Below are positions 7,108 to 14,860 of a stretch of DNA of 64,000 nucleotides, one piece after another (position 1 is the first letter of the stretch; every line of letters starts with the position of its first letter). Under the pieces are notes generated by a model. The model saw nothing but the letters and a program-made list of their open reading frames with translations. It ran no database searches and was not told the origin of the DNA. The position numbers were made by a program, and so were the translations under genes. Source of the stretch: DASUBN01 sp036000105 (GTDB lineage Bacteria; Pseudomonadota; Gammaproteobacteria; Natronospirales; REEB76); contig DASYGE010000007.1 of the NCBI GenBank assembly GCA_036000105.1, positions 1 through 64,000 on the forward strand, written 5' to 3'.

Positions 7108-9945
7108 ATGGACAAGCAATCAGACAAGACCACCGATTACAAAAGCACCCTGAACCTGCCGCGTACGGATTTCCCCATGAAGGCGAACCTGCCGGGGCGG
7201 GAGCCGGAGTGGCTGAAGCGCTGGGCCGACGAGGACCTGTATGGCCGCATCCGCAAGGCCCGGGCCGGCAAGCCCCGCTTCATCCTGCAGGACGGCCCGC
7301 CCTACGCCAACGGCGATATCCACATCGGCCACGCGGTCAATAAGGTGCTCAAGGACATAGTGGTGAAGTCCCGTTCCCTGGACGGGCTGGATGCGCCCTA
7401 TGTGCCGGGCTGGGATTGCCACGGCCTCCCCATCGAGCTGATGGTGGAGAAGAAGGTGGGCAAGGCGGGCCAGAAGGTGGACGCCAAGGCGTTCCGCGCC
7501 GCCTGCCGGGAGTATGCCAAGGAGCAGGTATCCCGCCAGCGGGAAGATTTCAAACGCCTCGGTATCCTGGGTGAATGGGCCCAGCCCTACGTGACCATGG
7601 ATTTCGCCTATGAGGCGAACCAGCTCCGGGCCCTGTCGGAAGTGATCCGTCGCGGACACCTATATAAAGGTCTGAAGCCTGTGCACTGGTGCCTGGACTG
7701 CGGTTCGGCCCTGGCCGAAGCGGAAGTGGAATACGAGGACAAGACTTCGCCGGCGGTGTACGTGCGGTTCCCGGCGGCGGACGAGGCTGATTTCCTGAAG
7801 CGCATCCCGGGCGCCACGGGCAAGGGCCCCGTATCCATCGCCATCTGGACCACCACACCCTGGACGCTACCGGCGAACCAGGCGGTGGCGCTCAATGCCG
7901 AGATCGAATATGCCCTGGTGGAATTCGATGCAGGCAAAGGCAGCGAACGGGTGCTGATGGCGAAGCCCATGGTAGAGGGTCTGATGCAGCGCTTCGGCAT
8001 AGGCGCGCATCGCCTGGTGGGCGAGGTCCCCGGCAAGGCACTGGAAGGGGCGAAGCTCAAGCATCCGTTCTACGAGCGGGTGGTGCCGGTGGTGCTGGGC
8101 GAGCACGTGACCCTGGATGCGGGTACAGGCGCAGTGCATACGGCGCCGGGTCATGGTCACGAGGACTTCGCCTTGGGCTTGCAATACGGCCTGCCCATCG
8201 ATAATCCGGTGGACGCCAACGGTGTCTATCTGCCCAAGACGCCGATCTTCGGCGGTGAGCACATATATAAGGCCAACGATCACATCCAGCAGGTGCTCAA
8301 GGATGGCGGCATGCTCTTGCACCACGAGGCCTACCGGCACAGCTATCCCCATTGCTGGCGCCACAAGACGCCGGTGATCTTCCGGGCCACCCCCCAGTGG
8401 TTCATCGGCATGGACCAGAACGACCTGCGTAAGCATTCACTGGAAGAGATACGCAAAGTCCAGTGGCTACCCGAGTGGGGCGAGAGCCGCATCGAGGCCA
8501 TGGTGGCGAACCGGCCGGACTGGTGCATCTCGCGCCAGCGCACCTGGGGCGTGCCCATCGCGCTCTTCATCCACAAGGAGACGGGCGAACCGCATCCGCG
8601 CACCGCGGAGTTATTGGAGCAAGTGGCACAGCGGGTGGAACAGCACGGCGTGGATGCCTGGTTCGACCTGGATGCCAAGGAACTCCTGGGCGCCGATGCC
8701 GCGCAGTACGACAAGGTGCGGGACATCCTGGACGTGTGGTTCGACTCCGGCGTGGTGCATTACTGCGTGGGCGAGAAGCGCTTAGGCATAGGCGAGAAAG
8801 ACCGGGCCGACCTCTATCTCGAAGGCTCCGATCAGCATCGTGGCTGGTTCCAGTCTTCGCTGCTCACCTCGGTCGCCATCCGCGACAAGGCGCCTTACAA
8901 AGCAGTGCTGACCCACGGGTTCACGGTGGACGAGCAGGGCCGCAAGATGTCCAAGTCCGTGGGCAACGTGGTGGTGCCCCAGAAGGTGATCGGTGCGCTG
9001 GGTGCAGACGTGCTGCGCTTATGGGTGTCGGCGACGGATTACAGCGGCGAGCTCGCCATCTCCGACAACATCCTGAAGCACACGGCGGAAGCCTACCGTA
9101 AGATGCGCAACACCACGCGCTATCTGCTGGCGAACCTCTACGATTTCGATCCCGCCCAGCACGAGCTGCCGGCGGATTCGCTGCTGGAGCTGGATCGCTG
9201 GCTCATGGCCCGGGCGGAGAAGTTGCAGGAGGAAGTGCTGGAGGCTTACCGGGACTATCAGTTCCATCTCATCTATCAGAAGGTCTATAGCTTCTGCGTG
9301 GTGGATCTGTCGAGTTTCTACCTGGACGTGGTGAAGGACCGGGAGTACACCACCCAGGCCAATAGCCTGGCGCGACGCTCCTGCCAGACGGCCATGTACC
9401 ACGTGGCGGAAGCCATGGTGCGCTGGCTCGCGCCTATCTTGAGTTTCACGGCGGAAGAGGTCTGGCATCACCTGCCCGGCAAGCGGGATGACTCGGTGTT
9501 CCTCGCCATCTGGCACGCTTTCCCACCTCAGGCCAAGGTGGACATGCGCCTGTGGCAACGGGTGTTGAGCGTGCGCGAAGCGGTGCGCAAGGAACTGGAG
9601 AAGCTGCGCGTCGCGGGCGACATCGGCTCATCCCTGGATGCGGAGGTGGATCTTTATTGCGAGCCTGAGCTGGCCCACGCGCTCGGGAGTTTAGGAGAGG
9701 AGCTGCGCTTCGCGCTCATCACATCCTATGCACGGGTCCACGGCGACGAGCAGCAGCCGAAAGGCGCGGTGGCGAGCGATGAAGTGCCGGGGCTATGGGT
9801 GCTGGCCAGGGCTTCGCTGCACACGAAGTGCGTGCGTTGCTGGCATCACCGGGAGGACGTGGGTGTGGACAAGGCGCATCCCGAACTCTGCGCCCGCTGC
9901 GTGAGTAATGTGGCTGGTTCCGGCGAAAGCCGGCGCTTTGCCTAA
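7108..9945 (+). CDS. ileS: Isoleucyl-tRNA synthetase
   Basis: This class I synthetase charges tRNA-Ile. The start at 7108 (MDKQSDKTTDYKSTLNLP) gives 945 residues. An in-frame ATG 36 bp upstream falls inside ribF and lacks conservation. The HIGH motif is at about 72-75 (DIHIGHAV), KMSKS at about 613-617, and a C-terminal zinc knuckle (CVRCWHH...CARC) at the end. The editing CP1 domain lies between them. The TAA stop codon is shared with the first bases of a MITE-like element (9943-10066). Confidence 0.97.
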   Translation: MDKQSDKTTDYKSTLNLPRTDFPMKANLPGREPEWLKRWADEDLYGRIRKARAGKPRFILQDGPPYANGDIHIGHAVNKVLKDIVVKSRSLDGLDAPYVPGWDCHGLPIELMVEKKVGKAGQKVDAKAFRAACREYAKEQVSRQREDFKRLGILGEWAQPYVTMDFAYEANQLRALSEVIRRGHLYKGLKPVHWCLDCGSALAEAEVEYEDKTSPAVYVRFPAADEADFLKRIPGATGKGPVSIAIWTTTPWTLPANQAVALNAEIEYALVEFDAGKGSERVLMAKPMVEGLMQRFGIGAHRLVGEVPGKALEGAKLKHPFYERVVPVVLGEHVTLDAGTGAVHTAPGHGHEDFALGLQYGLPIDNPVDANGVYLPKTPIFGGEHIYKANDHIQQVLKDGGMLLHHEAYRHSYPHCWRHKTPVIFRATPQWFIGMDQNDLRKHSLEEIRKVQWLPEWGESRIEAMVANRPDWCISRQRTWGVPIALFIHKETGEPHPRTAELLEQVAQRVEQHGVDAWFDLDAKELLGADAAQYDKVRDILDVWFDSGVVHYCVGEKRLGIGEKDRADLYLEGSDQHRGWFQSSLLTSVAIRDKAPYKAVLTHGFTVDEQGRKMSKSVGNVVVPQKVIGALGADVLRLWVSATDYSGELAISDNILKHTAEAYRKMRNTTRYLLANLYDFDPAQHELPADSLLELDRWLMARAEKLQEEVLEAYRDYQFHLIYQKVYSFCVVDLSSFYLDVVKDREYTTQANSLARRSCQTAMYHVAEAMVRWLAPILSFTAEEVWHHLPGKRDDSVFLAIWHAFPPQAKVDMRLWQRVLSVREAVRKELEKLRVAGDIGSSLDAEVDLYCEPELAHALGSLGEELRFALITSYARVHGDEQQPKGAVASDEVPGLWVLARASLHTKCVRCWHHREDVGVDKAHPELCARCVSNVAGSGESRRFA

Positions 9946-10066
9946 AAATGGATCTTTTGTCCTCTGGCGTTGTTGCGGCTGACCTCGAAATCCTTACGTA
10001 CTAGCATGTACGCTCCGGTTTCTCGACCATCCGCGCCTTGCCATAGGACAAAATCTCTCATTTTTA
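9943..10066. mobile_element. MITE-like palindromic element, copy R1 (shortest, 124 bp)
   Basis: The element is bounded by TA and by inverted ends: TA-AAAATGGATCTTTTGTCC on the left and the reverse complement of a close variant (GGACAAAATCTCTCATTTT-TA) on the right. Reversed, its interior matches the core of the copy at 45203-45392 (GGCGCGGATG, ACCGGAGYGTACATGC, AACAACGCCA). It begins inside the ileS stop codon, so the element provides TAA. There is no ORF. TA target and inverted ends suggest mobilisation by an IS630/Tc1-type transposase; this is inference. Confidence 0.6.
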
Positions 10067-10112
10067 TCAATGGGAAATTGAACCAAACTTGTTGAGAGCG
10101 TAAAAGAAATAG

Positions 10113-10610
10113 ATGAACACCTATCCCGGTAAATCCCGCTGGTTGTGGCTGTCGCTCGCGGTCATCGTGCTGGATCAGCTCAGCAAGCTGTTCGTGTCCA
10201 TGCATCTGCACCTCTACGAGTTCATCTACGTGCTGCCGGTGTTCAATGTCGCGCTGCTGCACAACACCGGTGCCGCCTTCAGTTTCCTGGCCGGGGCGGC
10301 AGGGTGGGTGCGCTGGCTGTTCATCCTGCTGGCGCTCACGATCTCGACAGTCATCGTGACCTGGCTCGCGCGTATGCCTGCGGCCGGCAGCCGCTGGCTG
10401 GCGACCGGACTCGCGCTGGTCGCGGGTGGTGCCTTGGGAAACGCCATGGACAGGTTGAGCCACGGCTACGTGATCGATTTCCTGCAGTTCCACTACCAGG
10501 GCTGGTTCTTCCCCGCCTTCAACGTGGCGGATTCCTGCATCACCCTCGGCGCGGCGCTGCTGATCCTGGACGGCGTGTTCCTGCAGAAGCGTCACGAAAG
10601 CGTAAAATAA
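10113..10610 (+). CDS. lspA: Prolipoprotein signal peptidase II
   Basis: LspA is the inner-membrane aspartic peptidase that removes signal peptides from lipidated prolipoproteins. The 165-residue protein has four membrane segments and the conserved boxes LDQLSK (about 20-25), HNTGAAFSF (50-58), GGALGNAMDR (105-114, catalytic Asp 113) and FNVADS (136-141, catalytic Asp 140). The MITE-like element separates it from ileS. The FKBP-type fkpB gene often found between lspA and ispH is absent. Confidence 0.96.
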   Translation: MNTYPGKSRWLWLSLAVIVLDQLSKLFVSMHLHLYEFIYVLPVFNVALLHNTGAAFSFLAGAAGWVRWLFILLALTISTVIVTWLARMPAAGSRWLATGLALVAGGALGNAMDRLSHGYVIDFLQFHYQGWFFPAFNVADSCITLGAALLILDGVFLQKRHESVK

Positions 10611-10638
10611 GCGATATGGGTGAGGTCGGTGATTTAAC

Positions 10639-10694
10639 GCGAGCATTGCTCGCGTCAGGCCGAACGCCACGACAGGATGTCGGGGCCGTGGATG
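10639..10694. repeat. Two small palindromes between lspA and ispH
   Basis: GCGAGCATTGCTCGC (10639-10653) is a near-perfect hairpin. CGACAGGATGTCG (10670-10682) is a short palindrome around the loop word ACAGGATGT. The same loop word sits inside hairpins at the tRNA-Thr locus (about 13580) and in the MITE-like copy at 59511. They look like mobile hairpin modules rather than a terminator, as no T-run follows. Confidence 0.45.
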
Positions 10695-10760
10695 GAATAC
10701 ACTGAAATCTCCCGCCAGGGAAGGCAACGCATAGCCATTTCGAAGAGTAGAATATCTTGT

Positions 10761-11711
10761 ATGCAAATTCTTCTCGCCAACCCACGTGGCTTTTGTGCAG
10801 GTGTCGACCGCGCCATCGAAATAGTCGAGCGCGCCATCGAGATCTATGGCGCCCCCATCTACGTGCGTCACGAGGTGGTGCATAACAGGTATGTGGTCGA
10901 GCGCCTGCGCAACATGGGCGCGGTGTTCGTGGATGAACTGGATCAGGTGCCGGATGGCGCCATCGTAATCTTCAGTGCCCACGGTGTGGCCAAGGCGGTG
11001 GTCGCCGAGGCGGAACGCCGGGGCTTGAGGGTCTTCGATGCCACCTGCCCGCTGGTGACGAAGGTGCACATGGAGGTGAGCCGCTACGGTCGCGATGGGT
11101 TGGATGTGGTGCTCATCGGCCACGCTGGACATCCGGAAGTGGAAGGCACCATGGGGCAGTTCGACAGCCGCTTCGGCGGTGCCATCCATCTGGTGGAGAC
11201 GCCGGCGGATGTGGAGAAGCTCGCGATACGCGATGCAGACAAACTCGCTTTCGTGACCCAGACGACGCTCTCCATGGACGATACGGCCCGGGTGATAGAT
11301 GCACTCAGGGCGCGCTTCCCCAAGGTGCAGGGACCGCGCAAAGACGATATCTGCTATGCCACCCAGAACCGCCAGGACGCCATCAAGAAACTGGCGCGCC
11401 AATGCCAGGTGATGCTCGTGGTGGGTTCGCGCAACAGTTCCAATTCCAACCGCCTGCGGGAGATAGCGGAAGGAGAGGGGGCCGTGGCGTATCTCATCGA
11501 TGGCCCCGAGGATCTCAAACGGGAATGGTTCGCGGGCAAACAGGCGGTGGGCGTGACTGCGGGAGCTTCCGCGCCAGAAGTGCTGGTGCAGCGGGTGGTG
11601 GCGCAGCTCAAGGATTGGGGCGGTACCGCCGCAAACGAGACCCAGGGCATCCCCGAGAACGTGGAGTTCGCCCTGCCCAAGGTGCTTAGGCCCGCCGCCC
11701 GGCGAGCCTGA
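10761..11711 (+). CDS. ispH: 4-hydroxy-3-methylbut-2-enyl diphosphate reductase
   Basis: IspH is the [4Fe-4S] enzyme of the last step of the MEP pathway, producing IPP and DMAPP. The start at 10761 gives 316 residues beginning MQILLANPRGFCAGVDRA. The upstream in-frame ATG at 10677 adds a non-conserved tail. The cluster cysteines are visible: Cys12 (GFCAGV), DATCPLV and DDICYATQNRQ. HEVVHNR, SAHGV and GHAGHPEVEGTMGQ provide substrate-binding His residues, and NSSNSNRL is the diphosphate-binding motif. Confidence 0.96.
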   Translation: MQILLANPRGFCAGVDRAIEIVERAIEIYGAPIYVRHEVVHNRYVVERLRNMGAVFVDELDQVPDGAIVIFSAHGVAKAVVAEAERRGLRVFDATCPLVTKVHMEVSRYGRDGLDVVLIGHAGHPEVEGTMGQFDSRFGGAIHLVETPADVEKLAIRDADKLAFVTQTTLSMDDTARVIDALRARFPKVQGPRKDDICYATQNRQDAIKKLARQCQVMLVVGSRNSSNSNRLREIAEGEGAVAYLIDGPEDLKREWFAGKQAVGVTAGASAPEVLVQRVVAQLKDWGGTAANETQGIPENVEFALPKVLRPAARRA

Positions 11712-11867
11712 ATATGCGCAGCCCATGCAGGGGAGGCCAGCTGGCCGCCCCCTAAGGCCTATCTAAGGGTGCGGGGCCGGGCTCAGGACATGCTCCGGGC
11801 GGCCTTTTCCCCAAGATTACGTCGCTTTTTCTATATACTTTCGTCCAGACCAAGAACAATACACGGG

Positions 11868-12968
11868 ATGCGGATGGGCGCGACGCGCAAGCAAGACGTC
11901 ATCGTGGTGGGGGCGGGGGTCGTAGGTCTCCTGTCTGCGCACGAACTCGCGCGCGCCGGATTCTCCGTGACCTTGCTGGAGCGCGGGCTGACGGGTCGTG
12001 AGGCTTCGCGCGCGGCTGCCGGCATCCTCTCCACGCTCTACCCCTGGCGCTCGCCCCGGCCGCTGGCGCTGCTCTCGCGCTGGAGCCAATCTTCTTACGC
12101 CATGCTCGCGGACGATGTGCGGCGCGCGAGCGGCATAGACCCGGAATGGACCCCGAGCGGACTGCTTTGCTTCGACCTCGGCGAACGGGAGGCGGCGCAG
12201 CAGTGGGCCTCCAGCACCGGTCGCGCCATCGATTTCCTGGAGGCCCCCGAAGTGCGGCGCCAGGAACCGGCGCTCGCAGAGGGTGCGCGGCCGGCGATTT
12301 TCCTACCGGGCATCGCACATCTGCATGTCTCACGCTTCCTGCGGGCGCTCCGGGAAGCGCTGCTAAACGAAGGTGTCCCCATCAAGGAGGAGACCACGGT
12401 CACAGGGGTGCTGGAGAGCGGCGGCAAGGTGAAGGGCGTGCGCACCGAAGCGGGCGAGATGCATGCCGATCACGTGGTGATCGCGGCCGGTGCCTGGAGC
12501 AGCGGCCTCGCGAAGATGCTGAACTTCGATCTTAAGGTGGAGCCGGTACGCGGCCAGATCATCCAGTTCCGTGGCCCGCCGGGATTGCTCGGCCGGGTGT
12601 TATGCGACGGTGAGCATTACCTGTTGGCGCGGCGCAGTGGCGACATCGTGGTGGGCAGCACCCGCGAGCACGTGGGTTTCGACAAGGACATCACGGCCGC
12701 GGCGCGGGAAGAACTGACGCAGGTGGCCTGCAAGTTGCTGCCGGTACTGAAGGGTGCAGCGCCGGTACGGCAATGGAGCGGTTTGCGGCCTGGCTCACCG
12801 GAGGGCATCCCTTTCATCGGTGAGTACCAGCGGATCAAGGGTCTCTGGTTCAACACGGGCCACTACGCCAACGGCGTGACCCTGGCACCGGGCTCGGCGC
12901 GGCTGCTTGCAGATCTGATGGCGGGACGTGCGCCCATCCTGGACCCGGAACCTTACCGTCCCCGCTGA
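11868..12968 (+). CDS. thiO: FAD-dependent amino-acid oxidase, glycine oxidase ThiO-like
   Basis: A DAO-fold flavoprotein of about 366 residues. It has the Rossmann motif VVGAGVVGLLSAHELARAG (about 14-32), EASRAAAGIL near the flavin, a second ADHVVIAAGAWS strand and the C-terminal WSGLRPGSPEGIPFIG...GHYANGVTLAPGSA FAD loop typical of ThiO. Glycine oxidase supplies dehydroglycine for the thiazole ring of thiamine. The start at 11868 is chosen because the earlier ATG adds 33 unconserved residues. No other thi gene is nearby, so a broader D-amino-acid oxidase role is possible. Confidence 0.75.
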   Translation: MRMGATRKQDVIVVGAGVVGLLSAHELARAGFSVTLLERGLTGREASRAAAGILSTLYPWRSPRPLALLSRWSQSSYAMLADDVRRASGIDPEWTPSGLLCFDLGEREAAQQWASSTGRAIDFLEAPEVRRQEPALAEGARPAIFLPGIAHLHVSRFLRALREALLNEGVPIKEETTVTGVLESGGKVKGVRTEAGEMHADHVVIAAGAWSSGLAKMLNFDLKVEPVRGQIIQFRGPPGLLGRVLCDGEHYLLARRSGDIVVGSTREHVGFDKDITAAAREELTQVACKLLPVLKGAAPVRQWSGLRPGSPEGIPFIGEYQRIKGLWFNTGHYANGVTLAPGSARLLADLMAGRAPILDPEPYRPR

Positions 12969-13044
12969 ATCCGCGGCTGACGTGGACAGTGGTGGTTTTT
13001 TGAGCATATAATTTTAACTTAATGTATTCCGGATACCTGAACCT

Positions 13045-13479
13045 GTGAGCATGCACCGTCATACCCCGCTGAGCGGCCCGGCCCTCGCGGCACATCTGGA
13101 GAAGCACGGCGTGATCGCCACCGCCCAGCGGCTGGAGATCGCGGAAGTGCTGTTCCGCCGTCCGCAGCACCTGTCGGCGGAGCAGATCATGTCCACGGTG
13201 AACCGCGGCGACAAGGCGAAGGTCTCCAAGGCCACGGTCTATAACACCCTCAAGCTCTTCTCCGCCAAGGGGCTGGTGAAGGAAGTGATCGTGGACCCGG
13301 AACGGGTGTTCTACGATTCCACCACCGGTTCCCACCACCATATATACAACGTGGACAGTGGCGAGCTGCAGGACATCCCGGCCCAGGAAGTGGAGTTCGC
13401 CCGTCTGCCGGAGCTGCCGGAAGGCATGCAGGCGGATGGGGTCGAGGTCATCATGCGGGTGCGCCGGCGCCAGAGCTGA
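13045..13479 (+). CDS. Fur-family transcriptional regulator without the C-terminal zinc cysteines
   Basis: The 144-residue protein has the Fur winged helix (VIATAQRLEIAEVLFRRPQHLSAEQI, then SKATVYNTLKLFSAKGLVKE, about 27-80). A metal-binding dimerisation half follows, with GSHHHIYNVDSGELQDI. It contains no cysteine at all, so the CxxC structural zinc sites of Fur, PerR and Zur are absent. Histidine-rich binding as in Irr-like or alphaproteobacterial Fur proteins is possible. It starts at GTG 13045 or ATG 13051. An AT-rich stretch (about 13003-13030) ahead of it could hold its own operator. The regulon cannot be named from sequence. Confidence 0.8.
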   Translation: MSMHRHTPLSGPALAAHLEKHGVIATAQRLEIAEVLFRRPQHLSAEQIMSTVNRGDKAKVSKATVYNTLKLFSAKGLVKEVIVDPERVFYDSTTGSHHHIYNVDSGELQDIPAQEVEFARLPELPEGMQADGVEVIMRVRRRQS

Positions 13480-13537
13480 GTGGCAGCCTCCAGGCGCCTT
13501 CCTTTATACTGCGCGCCTTTGTTTCTAGCCTGAAAAT

Positions 13538-13556
13538 GCCGGCGTAGCTCAGTTGG
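13538..13556 (+). pseudogene. 5' fragment of a tRNA gene
   Basis: GCCGGCGTAGCTCAGTTGG matches the acceptor 5' strand and D-arm of a tRNA and resembles the intact tRNA-Thr downstream. Where TAGAGCA should follow, a palindromic repeat starts (GCTCGCGG...). No matching anticodon arm follows. The tRNA appears cut by the repeat. Confidence 0.65.
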
Positions 13557-13650
13557 GCTCGCGGCGCAGCCGCGAGCGGCATGACAGGATGTCATGCCCG
13601 GGACTCGCAAGAGCACAATGTGTCGGCAGGGATGCCAGAGTGACGATCAA
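13557..13650. repeat. Palindromic repeat cluster interrupting a tRNA fragment
   Basis: Three hairpins sit in tandem: GCTCGCGGCGCAGCCGCGAGC, GGCATGACAGGATGTCATGCC and a GGCA/TGCC hairpin around CAGGGA. The loop words ACAGGATGT and CAGGGATG recur in other palindromic elements of the window (10670, 56380, 59580). No ORF is present. Confidence 0.6.
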
Positions 13651-13656
13651 AAACGT

Positions 13657-13732
<76 letters not shown>

Positions 13733-13797
13733 TATTTAATCTTAATATTCAGTCTAGCGCCCTCCCTGGCGTAGGCCTGCGTCTTTCTACCTCACCG

Positions 13798-13841
13798 CCT
13801 GACCGTCGTGGTCAGGCCTTCGCCGAGCATGCTCGGCGAAG
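13798..13841. repeat. Two hairpins, including a perfect 24-bp palindrome
   Basis: CCTGACC/GGTCAGG (13798-13816) is followed by a perfect palindrome at 13818-13841 (CTTCGCCGAGCA and its complement). The copied tRNA 3' end at 13842 follows directly, so the hairpins sit where a second tRNA body would be expected. Confidence 0.6.
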
Positions 13842-13854
13842 CTGTCGGCACCAT
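13842..13854 (+). other. Direct repeat of the tRNA-Thr 3' end (att-like)
   Basis: CTGTCGGCACCAT at 13842-13854 repeats exactly the last bases of the tRNA-Thr gene plus one flanking base (13721-13733). A weaker third version (CTCTGCCGCCACCAT) lies at 13976-13990. Such 3'-end copies are what integrases leave after tRNA-targeted integration and excision; degenerate tRNA copies would look the same. Confidence 0.45.
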
Positions 13855-14035
13855 CTTCCAGTTTTTCTCGTTAGCCGATAAATACCCATCCCTGGTGGCG
13901 CGACCAGCCTCCACATCTGTGTGGAAGCGTTCGACCGGGCGCGAGACATGCTCGCGCGAAAACACCGGTCTCACCCTCTGCCGCCACCATAAATCTTGAT
14001 TAGATAACACAGCTCCATCAATAGTGCGGTCTAAC

Positions 14036-14704
14036 TCAGTGCCCTATGAGCTGCTGACGCAGCGCGCTCAACTGCGAGATGGGGTCGTTTGTCTGGGGGA
14101 TCACGACAGGTCGAAGTCTCTGGACGACCGGGGGTGCGGTGTTAGCGGGCATTGAGCCGGGGAAAGCGTCCTGCTGGGCATAGAGATCCGGCATGCCCTC
14201 GAGCGCGATGCCAGCGCTGGCATTGCCGAAGCTCTGCTCCATCTCCACCACCCGGAGCGCGGGGCCATTGGCGATCTGTATTGCGTTCATTCCGATGGCG
14301 GCGAGTTTCTCTCCATCCGGGAGCGTATCGCCGGTCTTGAACACATCGCTTTTGCCGTTCACTTCCAGGATGGCTCGCGCCACATCCTTGTCGGGTGAAA
14401 AGAACAAGCCCTGAACATGGATCGTCGCCGCAGCCACGGTCGGCCCGGCAGCCACAGCATCTGCAGCTCTGTGGCCGAAGAGATGCGCTGCGGCGATTTT
14501 TTCAACAGAGGAACCTATGTCCATGCGCGTATGCGGTGTGACAGCTTGCGTCATGACCGGAGTCGCTTTTTCTGCGTGCGGCAGCATGGACCACATGATC
14601 AGACCTGCGCATACGGCTAGGAGTGCAGCTAGGCCATGGCGCAGGAGCTTTGATTGAAGAAAATCAACGAGATAATCGTTGATGTTTATGTGAAGACTTT
14701 TCAC
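14036..14704 (-). CDS. GspC-like inner-membrane protein (type II secretion, orphan)
   Basis: The 222-residue protein has a short cytoplasmic tail, one membrane helix (about 24-41) and a periplasmic region. AAAHLFG (about 72-78), then VQGLFFSPDKDVARAIL and FKTGDTLPDGEKLAAIGMNAIQI, match the homology region of GspC, which links the inner-membrane platform to the GspD secretin. No PDZ domain is evident and the tail is proline-rich. No other gsp gene is in the window. It is divergent from the giant RHS gene, sharing a 150-bp promoter region, which hints at a link to secretion of that product; this is inference. Confidence 0.65.
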   Translation of the reverse strand: MKSLHININDYLVDFLQSKLLRHGLAALLAVCAGLIMWSMLPHAEKATPVMTQAVTPHTRMDIGSSVEKIAAAHLFGHRAADAVAAGPTVAAATIHVQGLFFSPDKDVARAILEVNGKSDVFKTGDTLPDGEKLAAIGMNAIQIANGPALRVVEMEQSFGNASAGIALEGMPDLYAQQDAFPGSMPANTAPPVVQRLRPVVIPQTNDPISQLSALRQQLIGH

Positions 14705-14860
14705 AAATGTAGTCTCAGTACTCGATTTGCAGGTTGTAGTGGCAAATAAACAACGTGCGATTAATGTTCCCCACGCATTGAATATCTCCGGAGCCTTGCC
14801 TATAGTCTTCGCAGGATTCTAAATACAAAACTCCAGGGACTTCAAGTAGGGGAAGGGATC

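Noticed and set aside
9942..11726. 594-codon frame on the minus strand
   Set aside because: It is antisense to lspA and ispH, both with full catalytic motifs, and crosses the MITE-like element. His-rich low-complexity translation.
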